A DNA stretch of 64,000 nt, from NCBI RefSeq assembly GCF_000732725.1, contig NZ_JPNB01000001.1:2108001-2172000 (forward strand). The letters run 5' to 3'. This DNA is from Kineothrix alysoides (GTDB taxonomy: Bacteria > Bacillota > Clostridia > Lachnospirales > Lachnospiraceae). Under the pieces are notes generated by a model. That model had not been told where the DNA came from. It saw only the letters and a program-made list of their open reading frames with translations, and did not search any database. The position numbers were made by a program, and so were the translations under genes. Below, one piece after another: positions 40,480-49,146 of the stretch (positions are counted from its first letter, which is position 1; each line of letters begins with the position of its first letter).

Positions 40480-41298
40480 TTAAAATAAGATAAGCAGAAT
40501 AACTGCCGCCCCCACATAGGCGGCTCCCCAAAACACCTGCTTCTTCATCAGCTTTTTCTTCTCCTCCCAGAAAAGACAGTTTCCCTCATATCCTCTGGAC
40601 TCCAGGGCGTCATAATATTCCCCCGATTTTTTCATCGAAAGGATCAAAAGATTAGCCAATTCACCGCCAAAGGTGCGAAAAGAGGTCTTCATATCGCAGT
40701 AACCCAGTCTGGACTGTGCCGCCTCCTTCTGCCCTGCGTTCGTTTCCAAAAGAATAAAGATATAACGGTAAATTAAGTGCATCAGTTCCAATATAACAGA
40801 GGGAACTTTAACCTTGCCCAAGGTCGAAATAATTTCTCCCATTGGCGTAGAAAGTGCCAGCATATAAAGAGCGCTTACCGCACCGAAGGCTTTGCCGAAA
40901 AGTCCCAGGGATTGTCCGAGACTTTCCTTAGTAATATAAAGATTGGTGTTGAAAAAAGGAATCCGAAGCAGACTCTCCGCTCCTGTGCCGACCTGTATTA
41001 AAACAGCAATTCCTCCCGTAATGATAAAAGCAGCAGGGACGAGCATTAGTCTGAAGTAATCCCCTGACTTAATCCTTCCCGCTCCTATAGAAAGCCCTCC
41101 CATAAAGACCATTGTCATAATGGAAACCGCAGGAGAATCCGCCGTAATGACCGCGAGGATTGCCAGCAGCGCAAAGCTAACCTTATACGGTGTATTCCAC
41201 TCTTTCAGTCCTGAAATATAAGCATAGCTATCGATGGACACGTGCCGATGACGGCCATGATGACCGTGGCGATGCACCTTTTTTCTATCTCTTTCCAT
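40480..41298 (-). CDS. cbiQ: Cobalt ECF transporter transmembrane component with His-rich N-terminus
   Basis: A 272-residue T-component with about five helices and the coupling motifs near the end: EAAQSRLGY and ALESRGYEGN (A-R-G type). It opens with a striking metal-binding stretch, HRHGHHGRHRH (residues about 9-19), then SIDSYAYISGLKEWNTPYK. The ATG at 41298 is favoured because the domain begins there and it overlaps cbiA by 14 bp; the frame upstream is inside cbiA. It couples CbiO hydrolysis to cobalt import by CbiMN. Confidence 0.9.
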   Translation of the reverse strand: MERDRKKVHRHGHHGRHRHVSIDSYAYISGLKEWNTPYKVSFALLAILAVITADSPAVSIMTMVFMGGLSIGAGRIKSGDYFRLMLVPAAFIITGGIAVLIQVGTGAESLLRIPFFNTNLYITKESLGQSLGLFGKAFGAVSALYMLALSTPMGEIISTLGKVKVPSVILELMHLIYRYIFILLETNAGQKEAAQSRLGYCDMKTSFRTFGGELANLLILSMKKSGEYYDALESRGYEGNCLFWEEKKKLMKKQVFWGAAYVGAAVILLILF

Positions 41299-42661
41299 TT
41301 GCGTATTCCACCGCCCTTTCCATAAAATGATAAACATATTGAGGGTTCGCATAATAATACAAATGGGGAAATCCCCACCAACAGTTTTTCGTCGTATGAA
41401 CACATTCCCAGCTCCTATTGGATGCCGGCTTTTTTGCGGTACACGATGTTCCGTTATTCGTGCTGTCGAAATAATGAAACTCATGCCCTTTTATCCCCTC
41501 GTTCTCTCCCAGAAAATGATTCTTCTCCTCCGCCACTTCGATATAACCGAACCGTACCAGCTTTCCGGTATAATGACATTCTCCTTCCAATGCGCCCACC
41601 ATCGGATAACTTTGCTTCTCTGTATCCTCCATTCTCTCGTGCAAATACATAAAGCCGCCGCACTCCGCAAGGGAAGGCATACCTTCTCTTACCGCACACA
41701 GCACGGACTTTCTTATCTCTTCATTTCCGGCGAGCGTCGCTGCATGCAGCTCGGGATAACCTCCGCCCAGGAGAAAGCCTCCGATTCCCTCCGGAAGACT
41801 CTTATCCCGCAAGGGTGAAAACGGTACGAGTCGCGCCCCTGCTCTTTGCAGCAGCCTCAAATTATCCTCATAATAAAAACAAAAGGCTTCATCCATCGCT
41901 ATTCCGATAGATACTTGCTGCTTTCCGGACATCCATGGCGTATGAGAAAGAGGCGTTTTTCCTTCCATCTCCTCCGCTTCTTTCGAAAGAGAAAAAAGCG
42001 CCTCCATATCTACAGAATCCTTCAAAACCTCGGCTGCCCTTTTTATCCGGCATTGTAAACTTTTCGTTTCCTCAGGAAGTTTCAATCCTAAATGCCTGCT
42101 CTCTATATTCAAATCCGTCTGTAAAGGAAAATAACCGATTACTTTAACGGGCAGCTCTTTTTCAATTTCCGGCCTGATTATTTCATAAAACATTTTCGTG
42201 ATTTTATTCAAAATGACTCCGCCGATCAAATGCTCGCTGTCGTATTGCAGAAATCCGGCGATAAGGGGAATCAGTGACCTTCCCATCCCATGAGCATCTA
42301 CGACCAGAACAATGGGGGTTTTCGTCACCTTTGCCAAATGATAGGAGGAAGCCTCCTCTCTTATTCCCAAAAGACCATCGAAAAGCCCCATGACTCCTTC
42401 AATAACAGAAATATCCTTTCCGGCTGCATCCTCCAGAAAAAGTGCCCTCGTAAGTCCATCCTCCGTAAAATAAGTATCAAGGTTTTTAGATGGAATCCCC
42501 AATACTCTTTTATGAAACATCGGGTCTATGTAATCCGGCCCGCACTTAAACGCTGCCGCCGTTTTCCCCATATCGACGATTGCCTGCAAAAGTGCACAGG
42601 TTACCGTTGTCTTACCGCTCCCGCTTCCCGTGGCAGCAATCATAATTCTAGGTGTTCTCAT
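41285..42661 (-). CDS. cbiA: Cobyrinic acid a,c-diamide synthase
   Basis: A 458-residue ATP-dependent amidotransferase that adds amides at the a and c side chains of (cobalt) cobyrinic acid. The N-terminal half is a dethiobiotin-synthase-like ATPase with ATGSGSGKTTVTCALLQA and KCGPDYIDPMFHK. The C-terminal half is a class I glutaminase-like domain with the catalytic Cys in SLAECGGFMYLHE and a His in KGHEFHYFD. It overlaps the cbiJET fusion by 14 bp and cbiQ by 14 bp. The length agrees with CbiA/CobB. Confidence 0.93.
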   Translation of the reverse strand: MRTPRIMIAATGSGSGKTTVTCALLQAIVDMGKTAAAFKCGPDYIDPMFHKRVLGIPSKNLDTYFTEDGLTRALFLEDAAGKDISVIEGVMGLFDGLLGIREEASSYHLAKVTKTPIVLVVDAHGMGRSLIPLIAGFLQYDSEHLIGGVILNKITKMFYEIIRPEIEKELPVKVIGYFPLQTDLNIESRHLGLKLPEETKSLQCRIKRAAEVLKDSVDMEALFSLSKEAEEMEGKTPLSHTPWMSGKQQVSIGIAMDEAFCFYYEDNLRLLQRAGARLVPFSPLRDKSLPEGIGGFLLGGGYPELHAATLAGNEEIRKSVLCAVREGMPSLAECGGFMYLHERMEDTEKQSYPMVGALEGECHYTGKLVRFGYIEVAEEKNHFLGENEGIKGHEFHYFDSTNNGTSCTAKKPASNRSWECVHTTKNCWWGFPHLYYYANPQYVYHFMERAVEYANGKR

Positions 42662-44711
42662 TTTCTGTCAGTCCCTCATGAAAATTGAATGAAATAATAT
42701 AAACAGGATTTTCCGCCTGCATCAAATGATACGGCCCTGCTTTTTTCGCCCGGTTTATCTGTACCTGAACGATGTCCTCTTCCTCTACCGGGAATTGCTC
42801 CAGCAAGCCGGTTATCTCGCCCAAAGTTTCCAACGTAATTGCATTTATCACCACTCTGAGAAATGGATTCTTCCCATATAAGGCCGTCAGAATCTCTCTC
42901 ATCCGGCCTCCGCTGCCTCCGATAAACGCATGGGTCGGTGCGGGAAGGTCTTCGAATCCCTCCGGAGCTTCCGCTTCGATGACCTCAATATTGGTAAGCC
43001 CGAAAAGGTCACTGTTTTTCCCAATCAGCTTTACTGCCTCTCTATCTCTTTCTATGGCGTACACTCGTATATCCTCGGACAAGCGGGCGCATTCTATCGA
43101 GACGGAGCCGGTTCCGCTTCCCACATCATAGATAATGGCGTTTGGCTTAAGTCCCAGCTTACAAATGGAAACCTCCCTTACCTCCTCTTTTGTCATCGGA
43201 GTCCTTCCCCTAAGAAACGAAGCATCCTTCAATCCATGGGAAATTACCTGATCTGCCGCCCTGCTGTTCTCTATAAAGCAGCAATAAAGGCCTTCCTTTT
43301 TCAAGTTCCCGCACATGGACGGCGTAAGCTCCATGATTTCCTCTTCCGGATAAGAAAGCCGGTATCCCGCGGTAATCCTTAGTTCACGCCATTCTTCGCC
43401 GGCAAACAGTTCCCCTAAATGTTTCATATCTATAAGTCCGGAAACAAGCACAAAAGTCTTTTTCTCCCGTCTCACCGTTTCCATGATATTTGCTTTCCTG
43501 CCATGAAGGCTTACAACGACAGCATCCTGCCAGCTCATTCCGGCTTTGGCGGCCAGATAGGACATGGAGGATATTCCGGTCAGTACTTCGATATCCGCTT
43601 CCAGTCGTTTTTCTTTTAAATCTCTTTTTAACTCTTCATAGAGCTTTGATGCACCGCTGTAAAATCCGGTATCTCCGGAAAAAAGAACTGCAGCTTCCAT
43701 GCAAGGGCTGTACCTGTTTCCCTCTTTTACTATCTTTGTCAACTGCGGAATAATATCTGCCGCCAGATAATGCGGATACTTCTCTTTTTCTTCTCCTACT
43801 TCTTCAAGCAGCCGCTGCGCACCGAAAATCACCTCCGCACGTTGTATCTTCTCTTTCGCTTCAAGGGTCAGAAGGTCATACGCTCCCATTCCCATTCCTA
43901 TCAGGGATATCTTCAGCTTCGGACCCCTTGGCGTTTCTCCCGACAACCGGTATATTTCCTCTGCCACCTCTTCGAAAGAAAATCCCTGCTCCTCCTTCTC
44001 CGGATTGCCAATTACCATTACCGGTATCCCGGCATTGCCGGCTGCCCTTATTTTTTCGAAAAAGCCTCCGGTATTTCCGCTTTCCTTCGTCACCAGATAC
44101 GATATGTGAAATTGCCTTGTGATCGCCTCGTTCATTTCTGTGGAAAAAGGCCCCTGCATAGCTATGATCTGCTTTCCACAAATTCCCTGCTTTTCACAAA
44201 GAGCTATGCTTTCTTCGTTTGGAAGAACCCTTACATAAAGGCGCTTTTTCAATTCCTCGTTGCTAAAAGCTGCCAAATCCTTGCTTCCTGTAGTCAGAAG
44301 TATATTTCCTGTCGTTTCCTGCAGAGCCTTCCCGCAAGACTCCATATCACGAAACCAAAGAAGCCGCTCCTTCTGCTTTTCGCTCATATCCGTGTCTCTT
44401 TTCAGACGAATATAGGGCAGGGACATGCTGGAAAGGCTCTTACGTATATTTTCGGATACCTCCACAGCAAAAGGGTGAGTGGCATCCACGACCGCAAAGA
44501 ATCCGCCTTCTTTTATAAATTCCTCCATTTGTCCGGCATCCAGCCTCCCCCTATGGAGCGTGAGAAATGGCATTTCCTCCATAACCTGTTCCCCATACTG
44601 TGTCGCTACGGATACCGTACAAAAGAAACCTGCTGCACACATAGTTTCCGCCAACCTTCTTCCTTCTGTCGTTCCGCCGAATATGAGAATTTGTTTTCTC
44701 TCTCGCTTCAT
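42648..44711 (-). CDS. CbiJ-CbiE-CbiT triple fusion (precorrin-6A reductase, C5/C15 methyltransferase-decarboxylase)
   Basis: A 687-residue fusion of three steps. Residues 1-255 are the CbiJ/CobK reductase: ILIFGGTTEGRRLAE, AVVDATHPFAVEV and GNILLTTGSKDLA. About 270-470 is CbiE, a C5 methyltransferase (KISLIGMGMGAYDLLTLEA, LFSGDTGFYSGASKL). About 490-687 is CbiT, which methylates C15 and decarboxylates (FLRGRTPMTKEEVREV, YDVGSGTGSVSIECARLS, AFIGGSGGRMREIL). CbiE-CbiT fusion is known as CobL; adding CbiJ at the front gives one protein for consecutive corrin steps. It overlaps cbiH and cbiA at its ends. Confidence 0.92.
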   Translation of the reverse strand: MKRERKQILIFGGTTEGRRLAETMCAAGFFCTVSVATQYGEQVMEEMPFLTLHRGRLDAGQMEEFIKEGGFFAVVDATHPFAVEVSENIRKSLSSMSLPYIRLKRDTDMSEKQKERLLWFRDMESCGKALQETTGNILLTTGSKDLAAFSNEELKKRLYVRVLPNEESIALCEKQGICGKQIIAMQGPFSTEMNEAITRQFHISYLVTKESGNTGGFFEKIRAAGNAGIPVMVIGNPEKEEQGFSFEEVAEEIYRLSGETPRGPKLKISLIGMGMGAYDLLTLEAKEKIQRAEVIFGAQRLLEEVGEEKEKYPHYLAADIIPQLTKIVKEGNRYSPCMEAAVLFSGDTGFYSGASKLYEELKRDLKEKRLEADIEVLTGISSMSYLAAKAGMSWQDAVVVSLHGRKANIMETVRREKKTFVLVSGLIDMKHLGELFAGEEWRELRITAGYRLSYPEEEIMELTPSMCGNLKKEGLYCCFIENSRAADQVISHGLKDASFLRGRTPMTKEEVREVSICKLGLKPNAIIYDVGSGTGSVSIECARLSEDIRVYAIERDREAVKLIGKNSDLFGLTNIEVIEAEAPEGFEDLPAPTHAFIGGSGGRMREILTALYGKNPFLRVVINAITLETLGEITGLLEQFPVEEEDIVQVQINRAKKAGPYHLMQAENPVYIISFNFHEGLTENENT

Positions 44712-45439
44712 AGCCGGTATCCTCTTTTCGTAATCAGCTTGTCCTCTCTCCTTTCGGTTTGAGAGTTTCCGATGAAGACGGTAGTGAACATATTCACCTG
44801 TGCGTCTGAAAGCTCCTTAAGGGAACATACGGTAACTTTTGTTCCCTCTCGCCCGATATTTTCCACAAAACCGCAGGCTCTTTCTTCTTCAAGCACCTCC
44901 AATAAAATCTCGCAGGCCTTTTTTAAATAGTCCGCTCTTTTATGGCTGGCCGGATTATATAAGGCTATGCAGAAATCGCCCTCAGCCGCTGCGCGCAGCC
45001 TTTTTTCTATTTTTTCCCAAGGGGTCAATAAATCACTTAGACTTATGACGCAGTAGTCATGATTTAACGGAGCTCCCAGCACTGCTGCACCGCTGTTGGC
45101 CGCCGTAATTCCCGGAATGATCACAAGCTCACAATCGGGGTATGCTCCTCCGATTTCATACATCAGCGAAGCCATGCCATATACTCCCGCGTCGCCGCTG
45201 CATACCAGCGCCGTCTTTTTCCCTTTTCCCGCTTCCGCGAAGCATAGCAGACACCTCTCTGCCTCCTGCCGCATGGGAGTGGAAAGAAACTCCTTATGCC
45301 CGAAGCGCTCCTTAAGCAGGTTCAAATAAACAGGATATCCGACAATGACATCGCACTCCTCTAATATACGTATTGCCTGAACGCTCATCATTTCTTCACT
45401 GCCCGGCCCTATTCCCACTACATAAATTTTATGCTTCAT
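44708..45439 (-). CDS. cbiH: Cobalt-precorrin-3B C17-methyltransferase
   Basis: A 243-residue tetrapyrrole methylase that methylates C17 with ring contraction. KIYVVGIGPGSEEMMSVQA opens it, followed by LVCSGDAGVYGMASLM, IPGITAANSGAAVLGAPLNH and FCIALYNPASHKRADYL, the CbiH/CobJ fingerprint. The ATG at 45439 is preferred over a GTG at 45451 because the only SD (GGAG) touches the GTG. It overlaps cbiG by 11 bp and cbiJET by 4 bp. Confidence 0.93.
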   Translation of the reverse strand: MKHKIYVVGIGPGSEEMMSVQAIRILEECDVIVGYPVYLNLLKERFGHKEFLSTPMRQEAERCLLCFAEAGKGKKTALVCSGDAGVYGMASLMYEIGGAYPDCELVIIPGITAANSGAAVLGAPLNHDYCVISLSDLLTPWEKIEKRLRAAAEGDFCIALYNPASHKRADYLKKACEILLEVLEEERACGFVENIGREGTKVTVCSLKELSDAQVNMFTTVFIGNSQTERREDKLITKRGYRL

Positions 45440-46559
45440 CGAATGATACACTCCATTTTCTCACCGCTATTGCTACCGTCACTCCATTTTGTGCCTGCTT
45501 GCCAAGCACCAATCCTGCATCTTCTTTGCAAGCCGCCATAGCGGCCCTCTCGCAGACATTATCCACACCAACCATAGACTTCACAAAAGAAGAAGCCTTG
45601 TAATTCCCTGGAACACTTTCTAATTCCTCTTTAGAAAAGGTCTGAAAGTTCCAGCCATATTTTTCTGAAAGCTCACAAAGCCCCTTCTCATCCTTCTTCA
45701 CATCGATGGATGCAATGCCCGAAACCGCTTCTATTCTTATCCTTGCCTGTCTCAGATATTTATCTATTTCCGCCTCTATTTCAGCCGCTGTCTTTCCTCG
45801 TCTGCATCCGATCCCTATTACAAAGACCCGGGGGACAAGGTACAGCATCGCTGTCCTTTCCTCTTTTTCATAAGGAGACAGAAAGATGGAAACATGCCTT
45901 TCCTCCGGCTTTGCAAAGGTAAGTCCTTCCGGCAGTCTTCCCTCATAGATTCCATCGATTGCAAAGGTCACTTTTTCTTTTGCAAGAATAGCCGCAGATA
46001 TTTCTTTTATGCCTTCTCTATTGCAGATAGCAAGGTGATTGTGTCTGGCAAATACATCTACCGCGAACAATTGGTTTACATCCGTTGCCGTAGTGATGAC
46101 GGCGCTCATTCCCACAATCCCAGCGATTTCCTCCGCCAGCTCATTGGCACCTCCAAAGTGCCCGGACAAAAGCGGAATAACAAACCTCCCTGCCTCATCC
46201 ACGACAAGCACGGGGATGTCCTGCAGCTTGTCCCTTACAAGAGGGGCAATTGCCCGCACCGCAATGCCGCAGGCCCCTATGAAGATAATCGGCTGTTTAT
46301 AAAAAAAGCGGTTTCGTGTCCACGCAAAAAGGCTTTCTTCACAGAAGGTTACTTCTGCTTCTTTGCCTGCATATTTATTCTCATGAAGGCAAGGGGGCAA
46401 GGGCAGACTCGATTGACTTCTATGATTGTCTTCAGGGTATTTGCCCCACTTCGTGTACAAGGAAGCATGAATGCTCTCCTTCGTTCTATCCTTCAATTCC
46501 TCCGACAGCTTCATCCCCCGTTCCGTAAAGCTGATTATGCTGACACTCTTACGTTCCAC
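45429..46559 (-). CDS. cbiG: Cobalt-precorrin-5A hydrolase
   Basis: A 376-residue protein that opens the delta-lactone of cobalt-precorrin-5A with loss of acetaldehyde. The N-domain has SIISFTERGMKLSEEL and, in the middle, FIGACGIAVRAIAPLVRDK, VVVDEAGRFVIPLLSGHFGGANELA and ITTATDVNQLFAVDVFA; the C-domain has VIGIGCRRGKTAAEIE. The start is the GTG at 46559, which has GAGGGAG 5 nt upstream and an 11-bp overlap with cbiF. These segments are diagnostic for CbiG, including the GHxGGAN loop. Confidence 0.92.
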   Translation of the reverse strand: MERKSVSIISFTERGMKLSEELKDRTKESIHASLYTKWGKYPEDNHRSQSSLPLPPCLHENKYAGKEAEVTFCEESLFAWTRNRFFYKQPIIFIGACGIAVRAIAPLVRDKLQDIPVLVVDEAGRFVIPLLSGHFGGANELAEEIAGIVGMSAVITTATDVNQLFAVDVFARHNHLAICNREGIKEISAAILAKEKVTFAIDGIYEGRLPEGLTFAKPEERHVSIFLSPYEKEERTAMLYLVPRVFVIGIGCRRGKTAAEIEAEIDKYLRQARIRIEAVSGIASIDVKKDEKGLCELSEKYGWNFQTFSKEELESVPGNYKASSFVKSMVGVDNVCERAAMAACKEDAGLVLGKQAQNGVTVAIAVRKWSVSFDEA

Positions 46560-47313
46560 TTCTTCTCCCTCGAAATTCTGTTTCAAAATCCGGTGCATAC
46601 AATCTGGACCGTTTATATCTCTCATGGGCGATAACGTCTCCTACAAGAATCAATGCTGTTTTTGTAATCCCATAGGCTTTCGCCGTCTCCTCCAAAGTTC
46701 CCACCGTACAGATATACTTTTTTTCCTCCGGCCATGTTGCCTTGTATACAATGGCTGCGGGCGTCTTTTCACTGTAACCGCCCGCTATGAGGCGTCTGCT
46801 CAATTCCCCGGTCATTCCGCTGCTTAGATAAACTGCCATGGAGGCTTGGTGCGCTGCGAAGCTTTCAATGCTTTCCTCCGCAGGAACAGCAGTTTTTCCC
46901 TCCATCCTCGTGATGATCAAACTTTGGGAAATCCCAGGCAGCGTATATTCCAAATTCAAAGAAGCGGCCGCTCCGAAACAGGCACTGACACCGGGACAGC
47001 TTTCATAAGGAATGTTCCATTCCTCTAAAATATCCATCTGCTCGCGAACCGCACCATAGATGCTGGGGTCGCCCGTATGTAACCTTACCGTTTTCTTTCC
47101 TTCCTTTTCGGCAGCTTTCATGACCTCCATCACTTCCTCCAAGGTCATTTCTGCGCTGTTATAAATGCTGCAGTTCTCTTTCCCATAGCTTAACAGCTCG
47201 GGATTTACCAAAGAGCCCGCATAAATTATCACATCTGCCTCCTCAAGCAAGCGCTTCCCTCTTACCGTGATCAGATCCGGCGCCCCGGTTCCCGCTCCCA
47301 CAAAATAAACCAT
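46549..47313 (-). CDS. cbiF: Cobalt-precorrin-4 C11-methyltransferase
   Basis: A 254-residue tetrapyrrole methylase that methylates C11. It has VYFVGAGTGAPDLITVRGKR, IYAGSLVNPELL, VRLHTGDPSIYGAVREQMD and CPGVSACFGAAASLNLEYTL, all standard for CbiF/CobM. It is preceded by about 70 bp after cbiD, one of the larger gaps in the operon, and overlaps cbiG by 11 bp. No extra regulatory element was recognised in the gap. Confidence 0.94.
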   Translation of the reverse strand: MVYFVGAGTGAPDLITVRGKRLLEEADVIIYAGSLVNPELLSYGKENCSIYNSAEMTLEEVMEVMKAAEKEGKKTVRLHTGDPSIYGAVREQMDILEEWNIPYESCPGVSACFGAAASLNLEYTLPGISQSLIITRMEGKTAVPAEESIESFAAHQASMAVYLSSGMTGELSRRLIAGGYSEKTPAAIVYKATWPEEKKYICTVGTLEETAKAYGITKTALILVGDVIAHERYKRSRLYAPDFETEFRGRRSGT

Positions 47314-47385
47314 AGTGCCTGCCTCTCCTTTTCATTTTCGATTGTTATTTATCCTTAAGTTCTATAGCAAGAAAAAAAGTGATTA

Positions 47386-48510
47386 CTATAACTCCTGACT
47401 TTTTATCTTAAAGAGCAATTCCTGCGCCCCTTCGCTCCTTACCAGCTCGCCGTAATCATTGGCGTACATAATACATTCTATACGAAGCCGGCCATCCGCC
47501 CTCCTCGCTAAATATCCCTGTGCCTTTTCCATCACAATGTCCATTGCAGGCTTAAGCCTTCCGGCAGTCTGCAAGACGGAAACGGCCGACTCCGTGGCCA
47601 CGCAGCTTAAAATTTCCTTTGCCGCCCCGGCGTCTATACCCGCCGCGATTCCCGCCGCCGCAAGCAGCTCCATCCGGCAGTCTCCTTCCTTGGAATGAGT
47701 GTTCATCATTCCTCCTGAAAGCTTGATCAGCTTCCCGATATGCCCGGTCAAAAGCATTTCCTGAAAGCCCGCTTCTGCCGCCATATCGATGGTATCGCCG
47801 ATAAAATTGCTGCACTTCACACTTTTATCCAAATCATATCCATAGGCCCGCTTCATAAAATCGAGGCCATAGTTACCCGGCGATACCGCTACTGCCTCCG
47901 CGCCTGACGCTCTCTTCACACTTAGCTCCGTACGAATGGTATCCAGCAACGCCTTACTGCTCATAGGTTCTACGATTCCTGTGGTTCCAAGGATGGAGAT
48001 ACCTCCCTGAATTCCCAGGCGGGGATTAAAAGTTCTGCCCGCCAAAGCCTCTCCTTCCGGCACCGAAATGATAACGGACAGGCAGCCCTTGAAATCAGCA
48101 AGTTCACATACCTGAAGCACTTCCCTCTCTATCATCTCCCGGGGAACATGGTTGATTGCCGCGTTTCCCACCGGCTGATCCAATCCCGGTTTCGTTACCC
48201 TTCCGACTCCCATTCCTCCATCGATGAAAATGCGCCCTCTCTTGTCCTTCGCACCGTCAGCTGCTATGGAAACTTCCGCAAATACAAGAGCCCCCGTGGT
48301 AATGTCCGGATCGTCCCCTCCATCCTTTCTCACGGCACAGAAAACCCGCGCCTCCTCTCTGGAAATTTCTTCTATGGAAGCCTTATAAACAATTCCCTTT
48401 GGAGTGTCGATTGTAATATTCGTTTTTTGCTTGCCGGTCAACAGCATGTAGGCTGCTGCCTTAGCTGCTGCCGCAGCGCAGCTTCCCGTCGTAAAGCCAT
48501 ATCTCATCAC
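47386..48510 (-). CDS. cbiD: Cobalt-precorrin-5B C1-methyltransferase
   Basis: A 374-residue C1-methyltransferase of the anaerobic branch. It begins RYGFTTGSCAAAAAKAAAYML, which is the CbiD signature, then DGGDDPDITTGALVFA, GVGRVTKPGLDQPVGNAAIN, GGISILGTTGIVEPMSS and LLTGHIGKLIKLSGGMMNTHS. The length matches the family. The presence of CbiD confirms the cobalt-early (anaerobic) route. It starts directly after the cbiC stop with no gap. Confidence 0.95.
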   Translation of the reverse strand: MMRYGFTTGSCAAAAAKAAAYMLLTGKQKTNITIDTPKGIVYKASIEEISREEARVFCAVRKDGGDDPDITTGALVFAEVSIAADGAKDKRGRIFIDGGMGVGRVTKPGLDQPVGNAAINHVPREMIEREVLQVCELADFKGCLSVIISVPEGEALAGRTFNPRLGIQGGISILGTTGIVEPMSSKALLDTIRTELSVKRASGAEAVAVSPGNYGLDFMKRAYGYDLDKSVKCSNFIGDTIDMAAEAGFQEMLLTGHIGKLIKLSGGMMNTHSKEGDCRMELLAAAGIAAGIDAGAAKEILSCVATESAVSVLQTAGRLKPAMDIVMEKAQGYLARRADGRLRIECIMYANDYGELVRSEGAQELLFKIKSQEL

Positions 48511-49146
48511 TTACCTCACCAATTCGTATAAAATAGCGTTGCAGATGGCTGCTGCTACATTACTTCCACCCTTCCTGCCCCGGTTGACGATATGGGGAAC
48601 CTCCGTACTCATAATCAGCTCCTTGGCCGGCACCACGTTGACGAAGCCCACCGGAACACCGATGATGAAGTCCGGTATCAGTGTCTTGGTTTCTATCATT
48701 TCATACAACCGTACAAGAGCGGTAGGGGCATTTCCTATCGCGAAGATCAGGGGCTTGCCAATCTCTGCCGCCAGCTCCATGCTCACCGCCGCTCTGGTCG
48801 TATTGTTTTCCTTCGCCAGCTTCGCAGTTCTCTCCTCGGCCATAAAGCAGTGCGCTTCGCCGCCAAAGCCTTCCAATATCTTTTTATTGATTCCGGCAAG
48901 CGCCATATTGGTATCCGTTACGATATGCGCGCCGTTTCGAACCAGCGCCTTCGCTTTGTCTACCGCGTTTGCTGAAAAGGTCATGGTATCCGCATACTCG
49001 AAATCGGCACTTGTATGGATCACGCGCTTTATTACCATTTCCTGTTCCTTCTTCAAAAGTATATTTCTATCCTTAAGCTCCCTTGAAATAATCTCAAAGC
49101 TTCGCTTCTCTATTTCTTCCGGAAGAACAAATTCCAACTCACTCAT
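48511..49146 (-). CDS. cbiC: Cobalt-precorrin-8X methylmutase
   Basis: A 211-residue enzyme that moves the methyl group from C11 to C12 to give cobyrinic acid. The catalytic His is in VIKRVIHTSADFEYADTM. Later motifs are GAHIVTDTNMALAGINKK, IFAIGNAPTALVRLYEMI and GVPVGFVNVVPAKELIM, and GGSNVAAAICNAILYELV closes it. It overlaps cobD by 8 bp and abuts cbiD. Complete and of normal length. Confidence 0.94.
   Translation of the reverse strand: MSELEFVLPEEIEKRSFEIISRELKDRNILLKKEQEMVIKRVIHTSADFEYADTMTFSANAVDKAKALVRNGAHIVTDTNMALAGINKKILEGFGGEAHCFMAEERTAKLAKENNTTRAAVSMELAAEIGKPLIFAIGNAPTALVRLYEMIETKTLIPDFIIGVPVGFVNVVPAKELIMSTEVPHIVNRGRKGGSNVAAAICNAILYELVR

Noticed and set aside
40480-41484. Longer form of CbiQ starting at 41484
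   Set aside because: The additional 62 residues lie inside cbiA and have no CbiQ likeness; the ATG at 41298 starts the recognisable protein.
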